A stretch of DNA of 64,000 nt from Lactuca virosa (GCA_928212115.1 CAKMRJ010004445.1:4039355-4103354); one strand, 5' to 3'; shown: positions 46,101-56,925, counted from the stretch's first letter. Program-made: numbers and translations. Notes: generated by a model not told the origin, from the sequence alone.

Positions 46101-46766
46101 AGAGATTTCACATACTTGGAGAGATTTGGGAGAGATTTCATATTCTTGGAGAGATTTCACATAGTTGGAGAGATTTGGGAGAGATTTCATATTCTTGGAG
46201 AGATTTGACATACTTGGAGAGATTTAGGAGAGATTTCATATTCTTGGAGAGATTTCACATATTTAGAGAAATTTGGGAGAGATTTCATATTCTTGGAGAG
46301 ATTTCACATACTTGGAGAGATTTGGGAGAGATTTTATATTCTTGGAGAGATTTCACATACTTGGCGAGATTTGGGAGAGATTTCACATGCTTGGAGAGAT
46401 TTGGGAGAGATTTCACATGTTTGGAGAGATTTGGGAGAGATTAAGAGAGACTTTGTCGGGAGCCTTTATTAATGTTTTTTCTTCGTAGATCAAAGACCGC
46501 AGACTTAGTTACATCCCATTTTGAGTGTTATACATCCCCGAAGGGCACGTAATAGTGTTTTATAGAGTTGTTCCATCAGTTACACTGATTAGGGTTTAGA
46601 TTTTCTGAAAACGTGAAGACTCAAAGTGATACTTTGCATAAAGATAGTGTGTTGTACAATAGTAAGCACGATGTAAACCCTAATATACAAAGGTTTATTG
46701 AGTTGACCGGTTTGACTTGTTGACTTTATTTGACCTTGACTTGACCGGAAATTAACGGTTGTCACA
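43131..46766 (-). repeat. 5' LTR of element C, third fragment
   Basis: It resumes C's LTR after S and ends GGTTGTCACA, followed by ACCTT. It carries the 115-bp triplication (about 43435-43740), the loop-conserved hairpin (43210-43259) and the two minisatellites (45728-45925; 46013-46452). Confidence 0.92.
46013..46452. repeat. GAGAGATTTGGGAGAGATTT minisatellite in C's 5' LTR
   Basis: The units are the same as at 13727-13955, but the array is almost twice as long. It accounts for most of the length difference between C's two LTRs. Confidence 0.88.
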
Positions 46767-46771
46767 ACCTT

Positions 46772-46811
46772 GTTGATGGTAGGGGTCCCCAGGTAAATTG
46801 TGTTCAGCCAT
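46772..46811 (-). CDS. ORF0 of element B, 5' (N-terminal) piece
   Basis: The ATG at 46809-46811 opens MAEHNLPGDPYHQ, and the frame continues exactly into 10424 once C and one ACCTT copy are removed. The LPGDPY start is shared with C's ORF0. The 36-kb separation is due only to the insertion. Confidence 0.8.
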
Positions 46812-47009
46812 ATGTTCTGTATTAGAAGTAAGGTTAGTAAAATACTCTCTGTAGTATTTTAATCTTTGTGTTTTGTTCTATAGTTCTTCTAAATATGTAT
46901 GGTAAGTTTTAGACATGTCGCAACACTACTATGACTCCCAAACACATGTTGGTCATATCTCAAATCAATATAGTTGATCAGGCTATATTAATTCCAGATA
47001 TGATTACAT
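46812..47009. other. B leader, part 1, with stem-loop
   Basis: This is non-coding. It contains the two-tier stem-loop at 46954-47002 and ends in TACAT (47005-47009), the target duplication of E. It continues at 54852. Confidence 0.8.
46954..47002 (-). promoter_or_regulatory. Candidate dimerisation/packaging stem-loop, element B leader
   Basis: Outer stem CATATCT/AGATATG, symmetric 6/6 internal loop, inner stem AATATAG/CTATATT, 9-nt loop TTGATCAGG with palindrome TGATCA. With E removed it lies 220 nt from B's primer site. Confidence 0.65.
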
Positions 47010-47783
47010 TGATGGGTTTTGAGCATTCTAACACTTCCTAAGTGTACATGCAACCCTAATAACCTTGGATCTATGTTTGTCTAATAATCATGCAAAGTTG
47101 AATTCCAAGGTTATATTCCTATCTAGCATACATGGGGAACATTTTTAACTTGAATGAAAGATAGAATAACTTACCTTGTTGTTGATTATGATCCTTGAAA
47201 CCTTGTGAGCCTAGCACCCCAAGTGTGATGCCTCAAATGCTTCACACAACACCAAATGCAAAGGAGTAAACTTTGAGAGAATCTTACACTTGCAAAATCG
47301 GCTCTAGCCCTCTTGTTTCTTAGTGTAGCCTATTTTGGTGGAGAATGGGTTTCTTATATAGTGTTGACACATCTAGGGTTACACCATGTAAACCCTAATG
47401 TGTCATGACTCTTCATTTCCATGACCCATGGGTTTGTAACTCCCATGGAGCATCCATGGAGCATCCTATGGGTGGAACCCAACTTGATAATCCATGGAGC
47501 CTCTTAGCCCACTATATAAGATATGGAAGATTTACATAATCTACCCATATATTTAATTAGTTATCTTTTGATCACTTAATTAATTCTAAATTAATTCTTG
47601 ATCAAACTAATTAAATAATATTATTAATATATTAGAACTTATAATATATTAATAAACCATAAGTGTTATTTCTCTCATTTTAGTTTATCCAATTGCATGG
47701 TGCCATGCAACCCAAATGGACCATGTCGGGTCGGGTCAAGTACATACCAGAAATAGTTATGGACTTAGACACCTTATCCAACA
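47010..47783 (-). repeat. 3' LTR of element E
   Basis: TGATGGGTTTTGAGC to CCTTATCCAACA. It contains a sense TATA box CTATATAAG (47353-47361) and, just upstream of it in sense, a 41-bp palindrome (47365-47405). Confidence 0.96.
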
Positions 47784-47796
47784 GTCTCCCACTTGG
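47784..47796 (-). promoter_or_regulatory. Polypurine tract of element E
   Basis: The minus strand reads CCAAGTGGGAGAC directly before the LTR start TGTTGGATAAGG. Confidence 0.85.
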
Positions 47797-48599
47797 ATAA
47801 GTCTAATAACTATAACTGCAATACTTCAGGAACCGATCGACAATCATAGCTCTTTCAAGGTCTCTCGGAACTGAGAAGATGATGATACGTCATTTACTTT
47901 GTGTCCAGCAGTTGGTTTCCCGATTTCCGATTTGTTTGACAAAGAACTTAATTGAACACATCAACTTAGTTCTGACCGGGCCCGGTACATAGGTCAAAAC
48001 AAAATCATCGAGGGGCCCAAATATCAGCTTCTAATCCAAGATGGAACAGATAAACTTCGACTCATATGTTTGTTCTACCACTCATTGAATTATACACAAA
48101 AGCACGTTTTATAACATCGGGTTACCAATGCGTTAACGTACAATCAATGCATAACCAACTCATAATTAACAAATCATATCTCTAGGTTTGAAGACTTATA
48201 TGATATTACCGTCTCACGATCACTCGAGATAAATTCCATGAAGTGATTCCAGTGAGCGTGAGTTGAGTCCAATGCTCAGAACTTATGAGCACTCATGAGT
48301 GTTGTAGCCATGTCCAACAACTTAGACCTCTGCAACCAATCATGACAGTCTTGATTCATACCTACTTCTGACATATGACCGACTGTGGAGGTTCGAATAA
48401 TATGATATACCAAACATAATTATTCTGGAAGTCAAAACATGCAAAAGAAATATAGTAAATGATCGACAAGAGATAGCAACACTTTACTCATAAATAAAAC
48501 ACCTTTTATTCATCATCTAATGTCAATTACACTTTACAAATTTCAAGGTTATCTAACTACTAAATCTAATATCATCCTTCAGCCCTATGCTCCGAGCAT
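47797..48599. other. 3' non-coding region of E
   Basis: This lies between the end of RNase H and the polypurine tract. No supported frame is visible. Confidence 0.7.
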
Positions 48600-51225
48600 G
48601 CTGGAGATGCTTAACCCGAGTCAGTCCCTTCGTGAGGGGATCTGTTGGATTCTAATCCGATGATACCCTCTTTGCCACGAGGAGTCCTTCTTCTATTCAA
48701 TGTCTGATGAAATGGTATTTTCTGTCGATGTGTCTGGATCTCCCGTGATCCCTTGGTTCCTTGGCTAAGGCAACTGCACTTTCACTATCACAAAAAATTT
48801 CCATTGGCTCTTTAATAGCTGGTACAACTCCAAGGTCTCCAATGAAGTTCTTCAGTCACATCGTCTCCTTTGCTGCCTCGCTAGGTGCTATATACTCTGA
48901 TTCACAAGTTGAATCAGCCACTGTCTCTTGCTTGGAACTCTTCCAAGAAATTGCTCCTCCATTTAAGGTAAAGACCCAACCTGACTGAGAGCGGAAATTA
49001 TCCCTATCAGTCTGAAAGCTAGCATCACTATACCCTACAACTCTCAAGTCTTCACTCCCACCGAGGGTAAGGACCCAGTCCTTAGTCCTCCGTAGGTACT
49101 TGGGGATATTCTTTACCGCAGTCCAGTGTGCCTTGACAGGGTTCCCCTGATACCTGCTGACCATGCTCAAATAAAAGGCTACATCAGGTCGAGTACACGT
49201 CATAGCATACATGATCGATCCTACAGCCGAAGCATAAGGTATTCGACTCATTTCTGCTATCTCAGCCTCAGTGCTAGGGCTTTGTGTCTTACTCAATCTG
49301 GCATTACTCTGGATGGGTAACTCTCCTTTCTTGGAGTCCTGCATGCCGAATCTCTTCAACACCTTATCCAAGTAAGTACTCTGACTAAGTCCAATTAGTC
49401 TTTTACTCCGGTCTCTCAAGATCTTTATCCCTAGAATATTGGCAGCTTCTCCTAGGTCCTTCATAGAGAAACACTTCCCAAGCCAGGACTTAACTTCCTG
49501 CAGAGTTGGGATGTCATTTCCTATGAGTAGTATGTCATCCACATACAATACCAAAAAGCTAACTATACTCCCACTAGCCTTGACATATACACAAGATTCA
49601 TCTTCACTCCCAGAAAAGCCAAATTCCTTGACTTTCTCATCAAAGCAAAGATTCCATCTGCGAGGTGCTTGCTTTAACCCATAAATGGATTTCTCAAGCT
49701 TACACACTCTATTAGGGTACTCTGTGTTGACAAAACCCTCTGGCTGACTCATGTAAACATCCTCAGCCAACTTTCCATTAAGGAAAGCGGTTTTGACATC
49801 CATTTTCCATATTTCATAGTCATGAAATGCGGCTATGGCTAACAGAACCCTAATAGACTTAATATTGGCCACTGGAGAAAAGGTCTCATCATAATCAACT
49901 CCCGGAGTTTGTGAGAAACCCTTTGCAACCAGTCGTGCCTTATAAGTGTGTACATTACCATCCAAGTCGGTCTTCTTCTTGAAGATCCATTTGCACCCTA
50001 CAGTCTTACGAACTGGTACATTCTCAATCAAGTTCCAAACTTGATTGTCATACATGGACTGTATCTCGCTGTCCATTGCCTCTTTCCACTTGGCTGACTC
50101 AGGGCCTGCCATGGCTTCCGCGTAACTGTTAGGTTCATCCAGACCTATCAGTGTCTCATCACTGATAAGTGTATCACCTTCCGCTGTAATATGGAATCCA
50201 TAGTAATGCTCAGGTGCATTCCTAACCCTTGTGGAACGCCTCAGAGGTACAAACTTGTCAATTGGCTCAACAGAAGTTTCCTCCTCAAGTTGAGTGCTAG
50301 GGTTTGAAGTTCCTTCACCACTTGACTCTTGAATTTCTTCAAGGTCAACTTGCCTCCCACTGTCTCCTTGGCTTATGAACTCTCTCTCTCGAAAGAAAGC
50401 CCTCCTAGCTACAAAGACCACATTCTCACTAGGTCTGTAGAAGAGGTAACCAAAGGATTTCTGTGGGTAGCCGATGAAAATACACCTCTCACTTCGAGGT
50501 TCGAGCTTATCATGAGTCTCGCGTCTCACGAAAGCCTCGCAACCCCAAATCTTAACGTGGTCTAGTTTGGGTACTTTACCAGTCCACATCTCATGAGGAG
50601 TTTTGGCAACTTTCTTTGTGGGAACTAGATTAAGGATATGGGCGGCAGTCTCTAAGGCATACCCCCAAAATGAGATTGGTAGCGAAGCTCGACTCATCAT
50701 GGAACGAACCATATCCAACAAGGTTCGATTACGCCTCTCAGCTACACCATTCAACTGCGGTGTCCTGGGAGGTGTCAATTGTGAGACAATCCCACATTCC
50801 CTAAGATAGTCGAGGAACTCTGAACTAAGATACTCACCACCTCGATCGGATCGAAGTATCTTAATGTTCCTGCCCAATTGATTCTCGACTTCCTGTTTAA
50901 ACTCTTTAAACCTCTCAAAAGTCTCTGACTTATGCTTGATTAAGTAGACATATCCATATCTACTGTAATCATCAGTAAAAGTCAAATAATAACAATTAGC
51001 ATCCCTTGTGGCATGTTTGAAGGGCCCACACACATCTGTGTGTATAAGATCCAACAAACCTTCACCCCTCTCACAAGAACCTGTGAAGGGTGACTTTGTC
51101 ATTTTTCCAAGTAAGCATGATTCGCAACTATCATCTGACTTTAGGTCAAATGACTCCAATACTCCATCCTTTTGGAGTTGGCCTATACGTTTCTTGCTTA
51201 TATGTCCAAGACGACAATGCCATAA
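48600..51225 (-). pseudogene. pol: Copia integrase, reverse transcriptase and RNase H of element E
   Basis: The long open frame 51159-48856 covers the integrase zinc site (LWHCRLGHISKKRI upstream, then CESCLLGKMTKSPF), the core (LIHTDVCGPFKHA, YYLTFTDDYSRYGYVYL, NGVAERRNRTLLDMVRSMM) and the C-terminal KIWGCEAFVRRETHDKL. It then runs through the RT ([59 protein letters not shown]) and RNase H (GYSDASFQTDRDNFRSQSG, ESEYIAPSEAA). It stops at TGA 48856-48858 where relatives have Trp. RNase H continues in the same frame ([19 protein letters not shown]) with stops at 48697-48699 and 48652-48654. Catalytic residues of IN and RT are present. The frame upstream is cut by TAA at 51226-51228. Confidence 0.94.
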
Positions 51226-51732
51226 TTATGCTTTATCCAAGTTATTATTATTAACAGAATCAATACACAATACATTATTTCCTAAGTTATCAACCACAGA
51301 TACAGTTTCATACACGCCATCATAAGGTAATGCTTTAAAATAAAGAACATTATTAAAGAAAGCATTAATCGAACCAACTTCATTATCAAATGAAAAGGTG
51401 AAACCTTGTTTATACAATGTATGAAAGGAAATAATGTTTCTTGCCATTTTTGGCGAATAACAACACTTATTCAAATCTAAACTAAACCCACTACTTAGCA
51501 ATAAAGTATAAACTCCAATCTTGGTGACAGGTAAAACTTTCCTATTCCCCATGATTAAGTTTATTCTTCCATGCTCCACATTCTCACTTCTTCTTAGTCC
51601 CTGCAAATCAGAACATATATGAATACCACAACCGGTATCAAGGACCCAAGAGTTAGAATGGGGTGAGTTATTAGATAAGATAGTGTAAATACCTGCATGG
51701 TTGGGTTTAACTTTCCCATCCTTCACATCTTG
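51226..51732 (-). pseudogene. pol: Copia protease segment of element E
   Basis: The active site reads SWVLDTGCGIHICSDLQGL at about 51650-51595, with the Asp-Thr-Gly triad intact. It is followed by GRINLIMGNRKVLPV and the pre-integrase region SFDNEVGSINAFFNN. It shares the reading frame of gag and integrase but is bounded by TAG at 51733-51735 and TAA at 51226-51228. The protease would mature the Gag-Pol polyprotein inside the particle. Confidence 0.9.
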
Positions 51733-52599
51733 CTAGTATTTTGGGTAGTTCCGCTTCCAATGTGACTTTTCATGGAAATAGAAGCATTCAGCCTCTTTTG
51801 GGTCAGAAGAAGGAGTGACGAAACCTTTCTTGGTTCCACTTGAAGAAGAGACATCAAGGGTCCTAGCCTTGGTACCCTTCAAAGAGCTCTTCCTCTTCTT
51901 CCCTCTACCTTTCCCGATTGCCAAAACCGGGGCGGAGTTTGGAGTAGGAGTGTTAACAACCGACTTACCCTTAAGACCTGTTTCTGCGGTCTTGAGGAGT
52001 CCCTGAAGTTTGCTGAGTGTGACCTCTTCCTTATTCATGTGATATGTCATTCGGAATTGATCATAGCACGATGGTAAGGAGTGCAAAATGATATCTATTG
52101 CAAGCTCCTCAGGGAAGTTCACATTAAGCTTCAGCAACCGATCCACATACCTTTGCATTTTCTGCATGTGGCTCGTGACGGATTCCCCGTCCTTCATCAT
52201 GGTTGTTATGATAGAGCATATGATTTCATACCTCTCTTGTCGTGCACTTTGATGGTATCTTTCCATCAGATCTTGGTGCATTTCAAAAAAGGTAGAAGTC
52301 CTCATAGGACTTTTGGAGTTCCGATGTCATGGTGGCCAACATGATGCATGCCACTTTTGTAGCATCCCTTTCATGTGCCCGAAAGTCAGCGATCTCCTGG
52401 GGAGTTGCAGTGGTCTCATCAATCTCCTTAAGCTCCTTGTAAAGGACATATTATATTTGTCCTCGTAGCGGGTAATCATCCTGATGTTTCTGATCCATTC
52501 ATTGAAGTTGGATCCATCAAAAGTGACTTTCCCACACAAGTTCATAAGGGTAAAGGAGCCATTAGGATTAGAGCCAGAAGCAGCATTGTTTGAAGACAT
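51733..52599 (-). pseudogene. gag: Copia Gag of element E with destroyed zinc knuckle
   Basis: The ATG at 52599 opens MSSNNAASGSNPNGSFTL; LCGKVTFDGSNFNEWIRNI is the N-terminal gag signature. Frame changes near 52450 and 52290 (the second in a T run) shift about 55 codons out of frame and then restore it. The UBN2-type region resumes with FEMHQDLMERYHQSARQE and DIILHSLPSCYDQF. The CCHC knuckle reads CFYFHEKSHWKRNYPKY: the second and third cysteines are Phe and Tyr, whereas the related element A keeps all of them. A TAG follows at 51733. RNA binding by this Gag should be lost. Confidence 0.9.
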
Positions 52600-53392
52600 C
52601 TGAAAGAAGAGAACAAGATTAGTTTAGATATTAAGATAGTCCTTAATAAAACACCCAAATGTAATATTAAGGCTAGGATCCAATCACAATATATTATAAC
52701 TTAGAAGAGGTATGCCGTAATCCAAGCTATAACATATTTGAAAGGTAGGTGAACGACGATTCACCAATTTCCACCATGAAAAACGAAATATAAATATTAG
52801 GTTTTTAATTGGTTCTTAGAAATTCCTATATTCTTTTGAGATTCAATGAACTTTTCAAAGGCATGTTTCAGTCTCGAGTGTGCCCTCCAAGTTTTGTGAC
52901 TGGGATACCGAGGATCACAAAACGAGGTGTGAAGTAACCATGCAAATCACTTGGTACCCTCAAGGTTTATCACTCAATCGATGTGCCGGTAAACACACAC
53001 GCTCCACCGATGCTATGGTAACCTTAAGTCACCCTTTACCTACCTTGTTAAGTCCAAGTTAGTGTGCCGGTTAACCACACATGCTCCACCAACGACTTAA
53101 AACAAAGTGTAAAGTGTAATTTCATGGATTAGCACCTTATTCACATTTTCCTAAAGTAACTAAGATTGGGAATTTAATAAAAGCATTTAGTTACTTTAAT
53201 ATTCATCATACTTTTAATGAGAATTTATAAGTCCTTGTCTTACCCGTTCGGCTAACGACCCTCCACCGATCAAGGAAGCAGTGGGTGAGAGTGGACACCC
53301 ATTAAGTTGCCATTTTATAGGCAACAACCTTATACCCCCTTATAGACCGGCTTCGTGAATGAGGCGTACTAGCGGTAAGACGACTTGTTGTT

Positions 53393-53450
<58 letters not shown>

Positions 53451-54060
53451 ACTTATAATATTATAAAGTATAAGGGTTGAATTTTAACTTTTAAAATTCT
53501 AAGGGTTGGAACTAAAGTTTTAATCAAGACTTTACATGTTCCAAAACTTGAGGGCAAGTTTTGTAAACTTCCAAAACTTTTCGTTTCTTATAACTTATGA
53601 ATTAATTGAGAAATAAAAATGAAGACTCTTCATTTTTATAACTCTTGTGTTCTTTTAATGGCTTTAATAAAAGTGAGACTTTTGGTTTTCCATAACTTGA
53701 GGACAAGTTATGGACTCCATTAAAACATATTATGATCATGAATTAAACTACCATGAAGGTTACAAACAATTCCTATGATCATCTAATCTTCATAAGTTCA
53801 AGAACATGAATATGAACACTTCAAGAATCAAAAATTACACTTAAAAAAAACTTGTAATTTTAATAATTGCCATTGTAAAATGGATTAGCATAAACATTAC
53901 ACCATCTAAAACAAGCTTTAAAACATCAAAACAGTTTAGGGTAATGTTTCTAGTCCATTTCCAGCAACAAATGTGCAAACTTTCATACGAGCAGAAAACA
54001 GAAAAACGATTTTTTTTTCAAGCTGTTTCCACACAAAAAAAAAACAACAAACAAACCTAG
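52600..54060. other. Leader of E with conserved hairpins and an AT microsatellite
   Basis: Hairpin TTTTGTGA/TCACAAAA lies at 52892-52899/52915-52922. GTGTG/CACAC with loop CCGGTTAAC lies at 53062-53080, with a diverged second copy near 52982. A run of about 25 AT dinucleotides is at 53397-53446. A's leader has the same hairpins but only a short AT tract. Confidence 0.8.
53397..53446. repeat. AT microsatellite in E's leader
   Basis: An uninterrupted AT run of about 50 bp. Confidence 0.95.
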
Positions 54061-54072
54061 GCTCTGATACCA
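54061..54072 (-). promoter_or_regulatory. Primer binding site of element E (initiator tRNA-Met)
   Basis: The minus strand reads TGGTATCAGAGC one base after the 5' LTR. Confidence 0.95.
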
Positions 54073-54073
54073 C

Positions 54074-54846
54074 TGATGGGTTTTGAGCATTCTAACACTT
54101 CCTAAGTGTACATGCAACCCTAATAACCTTGGATCTATGTTTGTCTAATAATCATACAAAGTTGAATTCCAAGGTTATATTCCTATCTAGCATACATGGG
54201 GAACATTTTTAACTTGAATGAAAGATAGAATAACTTACCTTGTTGTTGATTATGATCCTTGAAACCTTGTGAGCCTAGCACCCCAAGTGTGATGCCTCAA
54301 TGCTTCACACAACACCAAATGCAAAGGAGTAAACTTTGAGAGAATCTTACACTTGCAAAATCGGCTCTAGCCCTCTTGTTTCTTAGTGTAGCCTATTTTG
54401 GTGGAGAATGGGTTTCTTATATAGTGTTGACACATCTAGGGTTACACCATGTAAACCCTAATGTGTCATGACTCTTCATTTCCATGACCCATGGGTTTGT
54501 AACTCCCATAGAGCATCCATGGAGTATCCTATGGGTGGAACCCAACTTGATAATCCATGGTGCCTCTTAGCCCACTATATAAGATATGGAAGATTTACAT
54601 AATCTACCCATATATTTAATTAGTTATCTTTTGATCACTTAATTAATTCTAAATTAATTCTTGATCAAACTAATTAAATAATATTATTAATATATTAGAA
54701 CTTATAATATATTAATAAACCATAAGTGTTATTTCTCTCATTTTAGTTTATCCAATTGCATGGTGCCATGCAACCCAAATGGACCATGTCGGGTCGGGTC
54801 AAGTACATACCAGAAATAGTTATGGACTTAGACACCTTATCCAACA
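54074..54846 (-). repeat. 5' LTR of element E
   Basis: It is almost identical to 47010-47783. The sense TATA box CTATATAAG is at 54416-54424. It would drive genomic RNA of the element. Confidence 0.96.
54416..54424 (-). promoter_or_regulatory. TATA box in E's 5' LTR
   Basis: CTATATAAG on the minus strand. In sense it is preceded within a few bases by the TGACACAT/ATGTGTCA palindrome (about 54428-54468). Confidence 0.65.
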
Positions 54847-54851
54847 TACAT

Positions 54852-55079
54852 AACTGCCCAGGTTTGACTATAATGTTCAACATTCAAATACTTTTAAGTT
54901 CTTATGACTGTAATACTATACTTGTAGCTATGACTGTTAGTATACTTCTTGTACAAATACTTAGAATTTTAAAGAGTATACTTGTAGTCAGAGCTCTTAG
55001 CCCCGATGTATTTATAGTTTGTATATCTTTTATGGATTGATATACTGAGTTCACTATAAATAATGCTCTGATACCAATC
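54852..55079. other. B leader, part 2, with primer binding site
   Basis: It continues 47009 after E. It is non-coding, with the primer site TGGTATCAGAGC (minus strand) at 55065-55076 and the LTR starting three bases further on. Confidence 0.85.
55065..55076 (-). promoter_or_regulatory. Primer binding site of element B (initiator tRNA-Met)
   Basis: GCTCTGATACCA on the + strand is the complement of the plant iMet primer match. Confidence 0.93.
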
Positions 55080-56394
55080 TGTCACACCCCCCAAACCAGA
55101 CGGCGGAAACGTCCGGGGGTGGAGGACTTCATTTGTAATACCACAACACATGCATCATAGTAATTAAAGTACAAACAACCATTGTATTTAAAAAGTATAA
55201 GTATTTACATGTGTTCAAGCATTGTATATTGAAACCAAAATAGTTATACAAAAGAAAAAGATATGACTCAAAATAACTCCATCTTCTCAAAAAGCTCGGG
55301 GAGTACCTGTTATTATTTTCCTGAGAATACAAGTAATTTGAAAAGAGAGTATCAACATAAAGTTGAGTGAGTGCATAAGTGTTTATGTTTGAAAGGATGT
55401 CTCTGTATCTTGCATATGTAAACTGTTCCAGAAAATCCTATATTTTCTGTTGTATATGAAAAGTAGTTTTATTCCCATAAAACCGTTCTATTTGTAAATC
55501 AATGTTTTGTATTTGTATTCCTTTATGTAAAACTTGTAACTGAGAGTATGCATGGTTTCACCAGCTGTTATTGAAACTGTATTGTACTATTGTAGTTTAT
55601 ATTCTATAAACTGGTACTTTAAAGGTGTACTTACGTTTAGTTTATTATACACTAACGTATTGTTAATATATTTTTAATGAGTTATTATAATCATACTGAG
55701 ACATGATGGCCTGAAACAAATGCTTTATAGGCGTTTAAACTGTTGATAACAATTGTCACTCATTGGCGTGTATGCCTGACTGTAGCAAGCAGCCTGAGTG
55801 CGGGGTTGTCAATCCCAATATAGATCTATACACAACTTGTTTCCATCCCCTGACTGGAGACTCTGGTTATAATATCAGGACTTTAACTTTGTTGTCAAAA
55901 TGAATTTAAACAACCTGAATTGAATGTCTCATAAAAAGCATATAAAGTTTACATGTATATTAGTTATTAAAACCCAATCATTCTGAAATAAATGATTGAC
56001 AGTATGTTTTTTAATTAGTATTCTTAACATGTATATGAAAATTGTATATCCCTTGATTTGTTTTGAACCAAACCTTTATTTCTTGTAAAATTGTGTATTC
56101 TAGTATACTTGAATCATGTATTATTGTTCTATGTATCATAAATTATACCTATTATAATTTATATGTACTTTCTAAATTGGTATTTAACTGTTTTTGAAAG
56201 AAACCCCTTTTGCTCAACATGTTACAAAGGGTATTTAAACTGAATGAAATAAATTCTATATTTATATACATATACAATTATATATATAAGTAAAATTTAA
56301 ACGACATTCGGACAAATAACCGGTACTATAAGCCCACATCCAAACAAGGAAAAGGACCCAGAATGAGTTATTAGTCCTGAGCCTTTTAAATCTT

Positions 56395-56495
56395 AATATA
56401 TATATATATATCTATATATATATATTATATTATATCTATATATATATATATATAATATATATATATTATATATTATATATATATATCTATATATT
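56395..56495. repeat. AT-rich low-complexity tract in B's LTR
   Basis: Interrupted runs of AT dinucleotides. Confidence 0.9.
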
Positions 56496-56925
56496 TTGGG
56501 GAAAAATATAAGTTTATAAAAGAGTTTAATGTTTTGAGAATATTTTGATGATTTAATGTCGTTTTATCATGATTTGAAATCATGATTTTATAACATAAAG
56601 TTCTTGTGTATACTTGTATTCCCCCCTTAAACCAGTAGAAATTATGAAAATACGGGGGTATGAACTCACTTGATAGGTGGTGATTTGGACAGCGTTTCGT
56701 GTTCTGGAAATGAGTTTATTTGACGAAAAAACGGCTTTAATCGGGCAGAGTTTCGAGTGGAGAAAGTTGTTTTTCTCGGGAATATCGAGGCGTCGAGGCT
56801 TACTTAGGGTTTTAGACTTGATACCGAGGCTTTAAGGGTTGTAGGAAATTTTAAGGTGGTGAAAGAAGTGAAAAAAAATGGAAAATGGTGTGAAAAATGT
56901 GTAAAATCCGGAGAGTCTCGCACCT

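Larger units (their letters stand above)
10425..46766 (-). mobile_element. Ty3/gypsy element C, large non-autonomous element with very long LTRs
   Basis: C has two homologous LTRs (10425-14267, and a split copy 25884-25934 / 38634-39010 / 43131-46766), a polypurine tract beside the 3' LTR (14268-14280, antisense of GGGGGAATGA), an iMet-type primer site (25869-25880) and matching ACCTT duplications. With G, D and S removed, the internal part is only about 4.4 kb. It carries ORF0, a capsid-less gag and a C-terminal scrap of integrase, and lacks protease, RT and RNase H. It would need proteins from a relative to move. Confidence 0.92.
47010..54846 (-). mobile_element. Ty1/copia element E, complete structure, recent insertion into B's leader
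   Basis: LTRs of 774 and 773 bp are flanked by TACAT (47005-47009 and 54847-54851). The polypurine tract (47784-47796), pol, gag, leader and primer site (54061-54072) are all in place. The two LTRs differ by about four substitutions and one single-base indel by my reading, so insertion was recent. The coding region nevertheless carries several stops. Confidence 0.96.

Noticed and set aside
9907..46811. ORF0 of B as an exon pair with a 36-kb intron
   Set aside because: The gap has a 5-bp target duplication and LTR termini at both edges rather than splice sites; it is an insertion.
54061..54072. tRNA-Met-like sequence beside LTRs (also 25869, 36426, 55065, 62865)
   Set aside because: Only 12-13 bases match the tRNA 3' end; they are primer binding sites, not tRNA genes.
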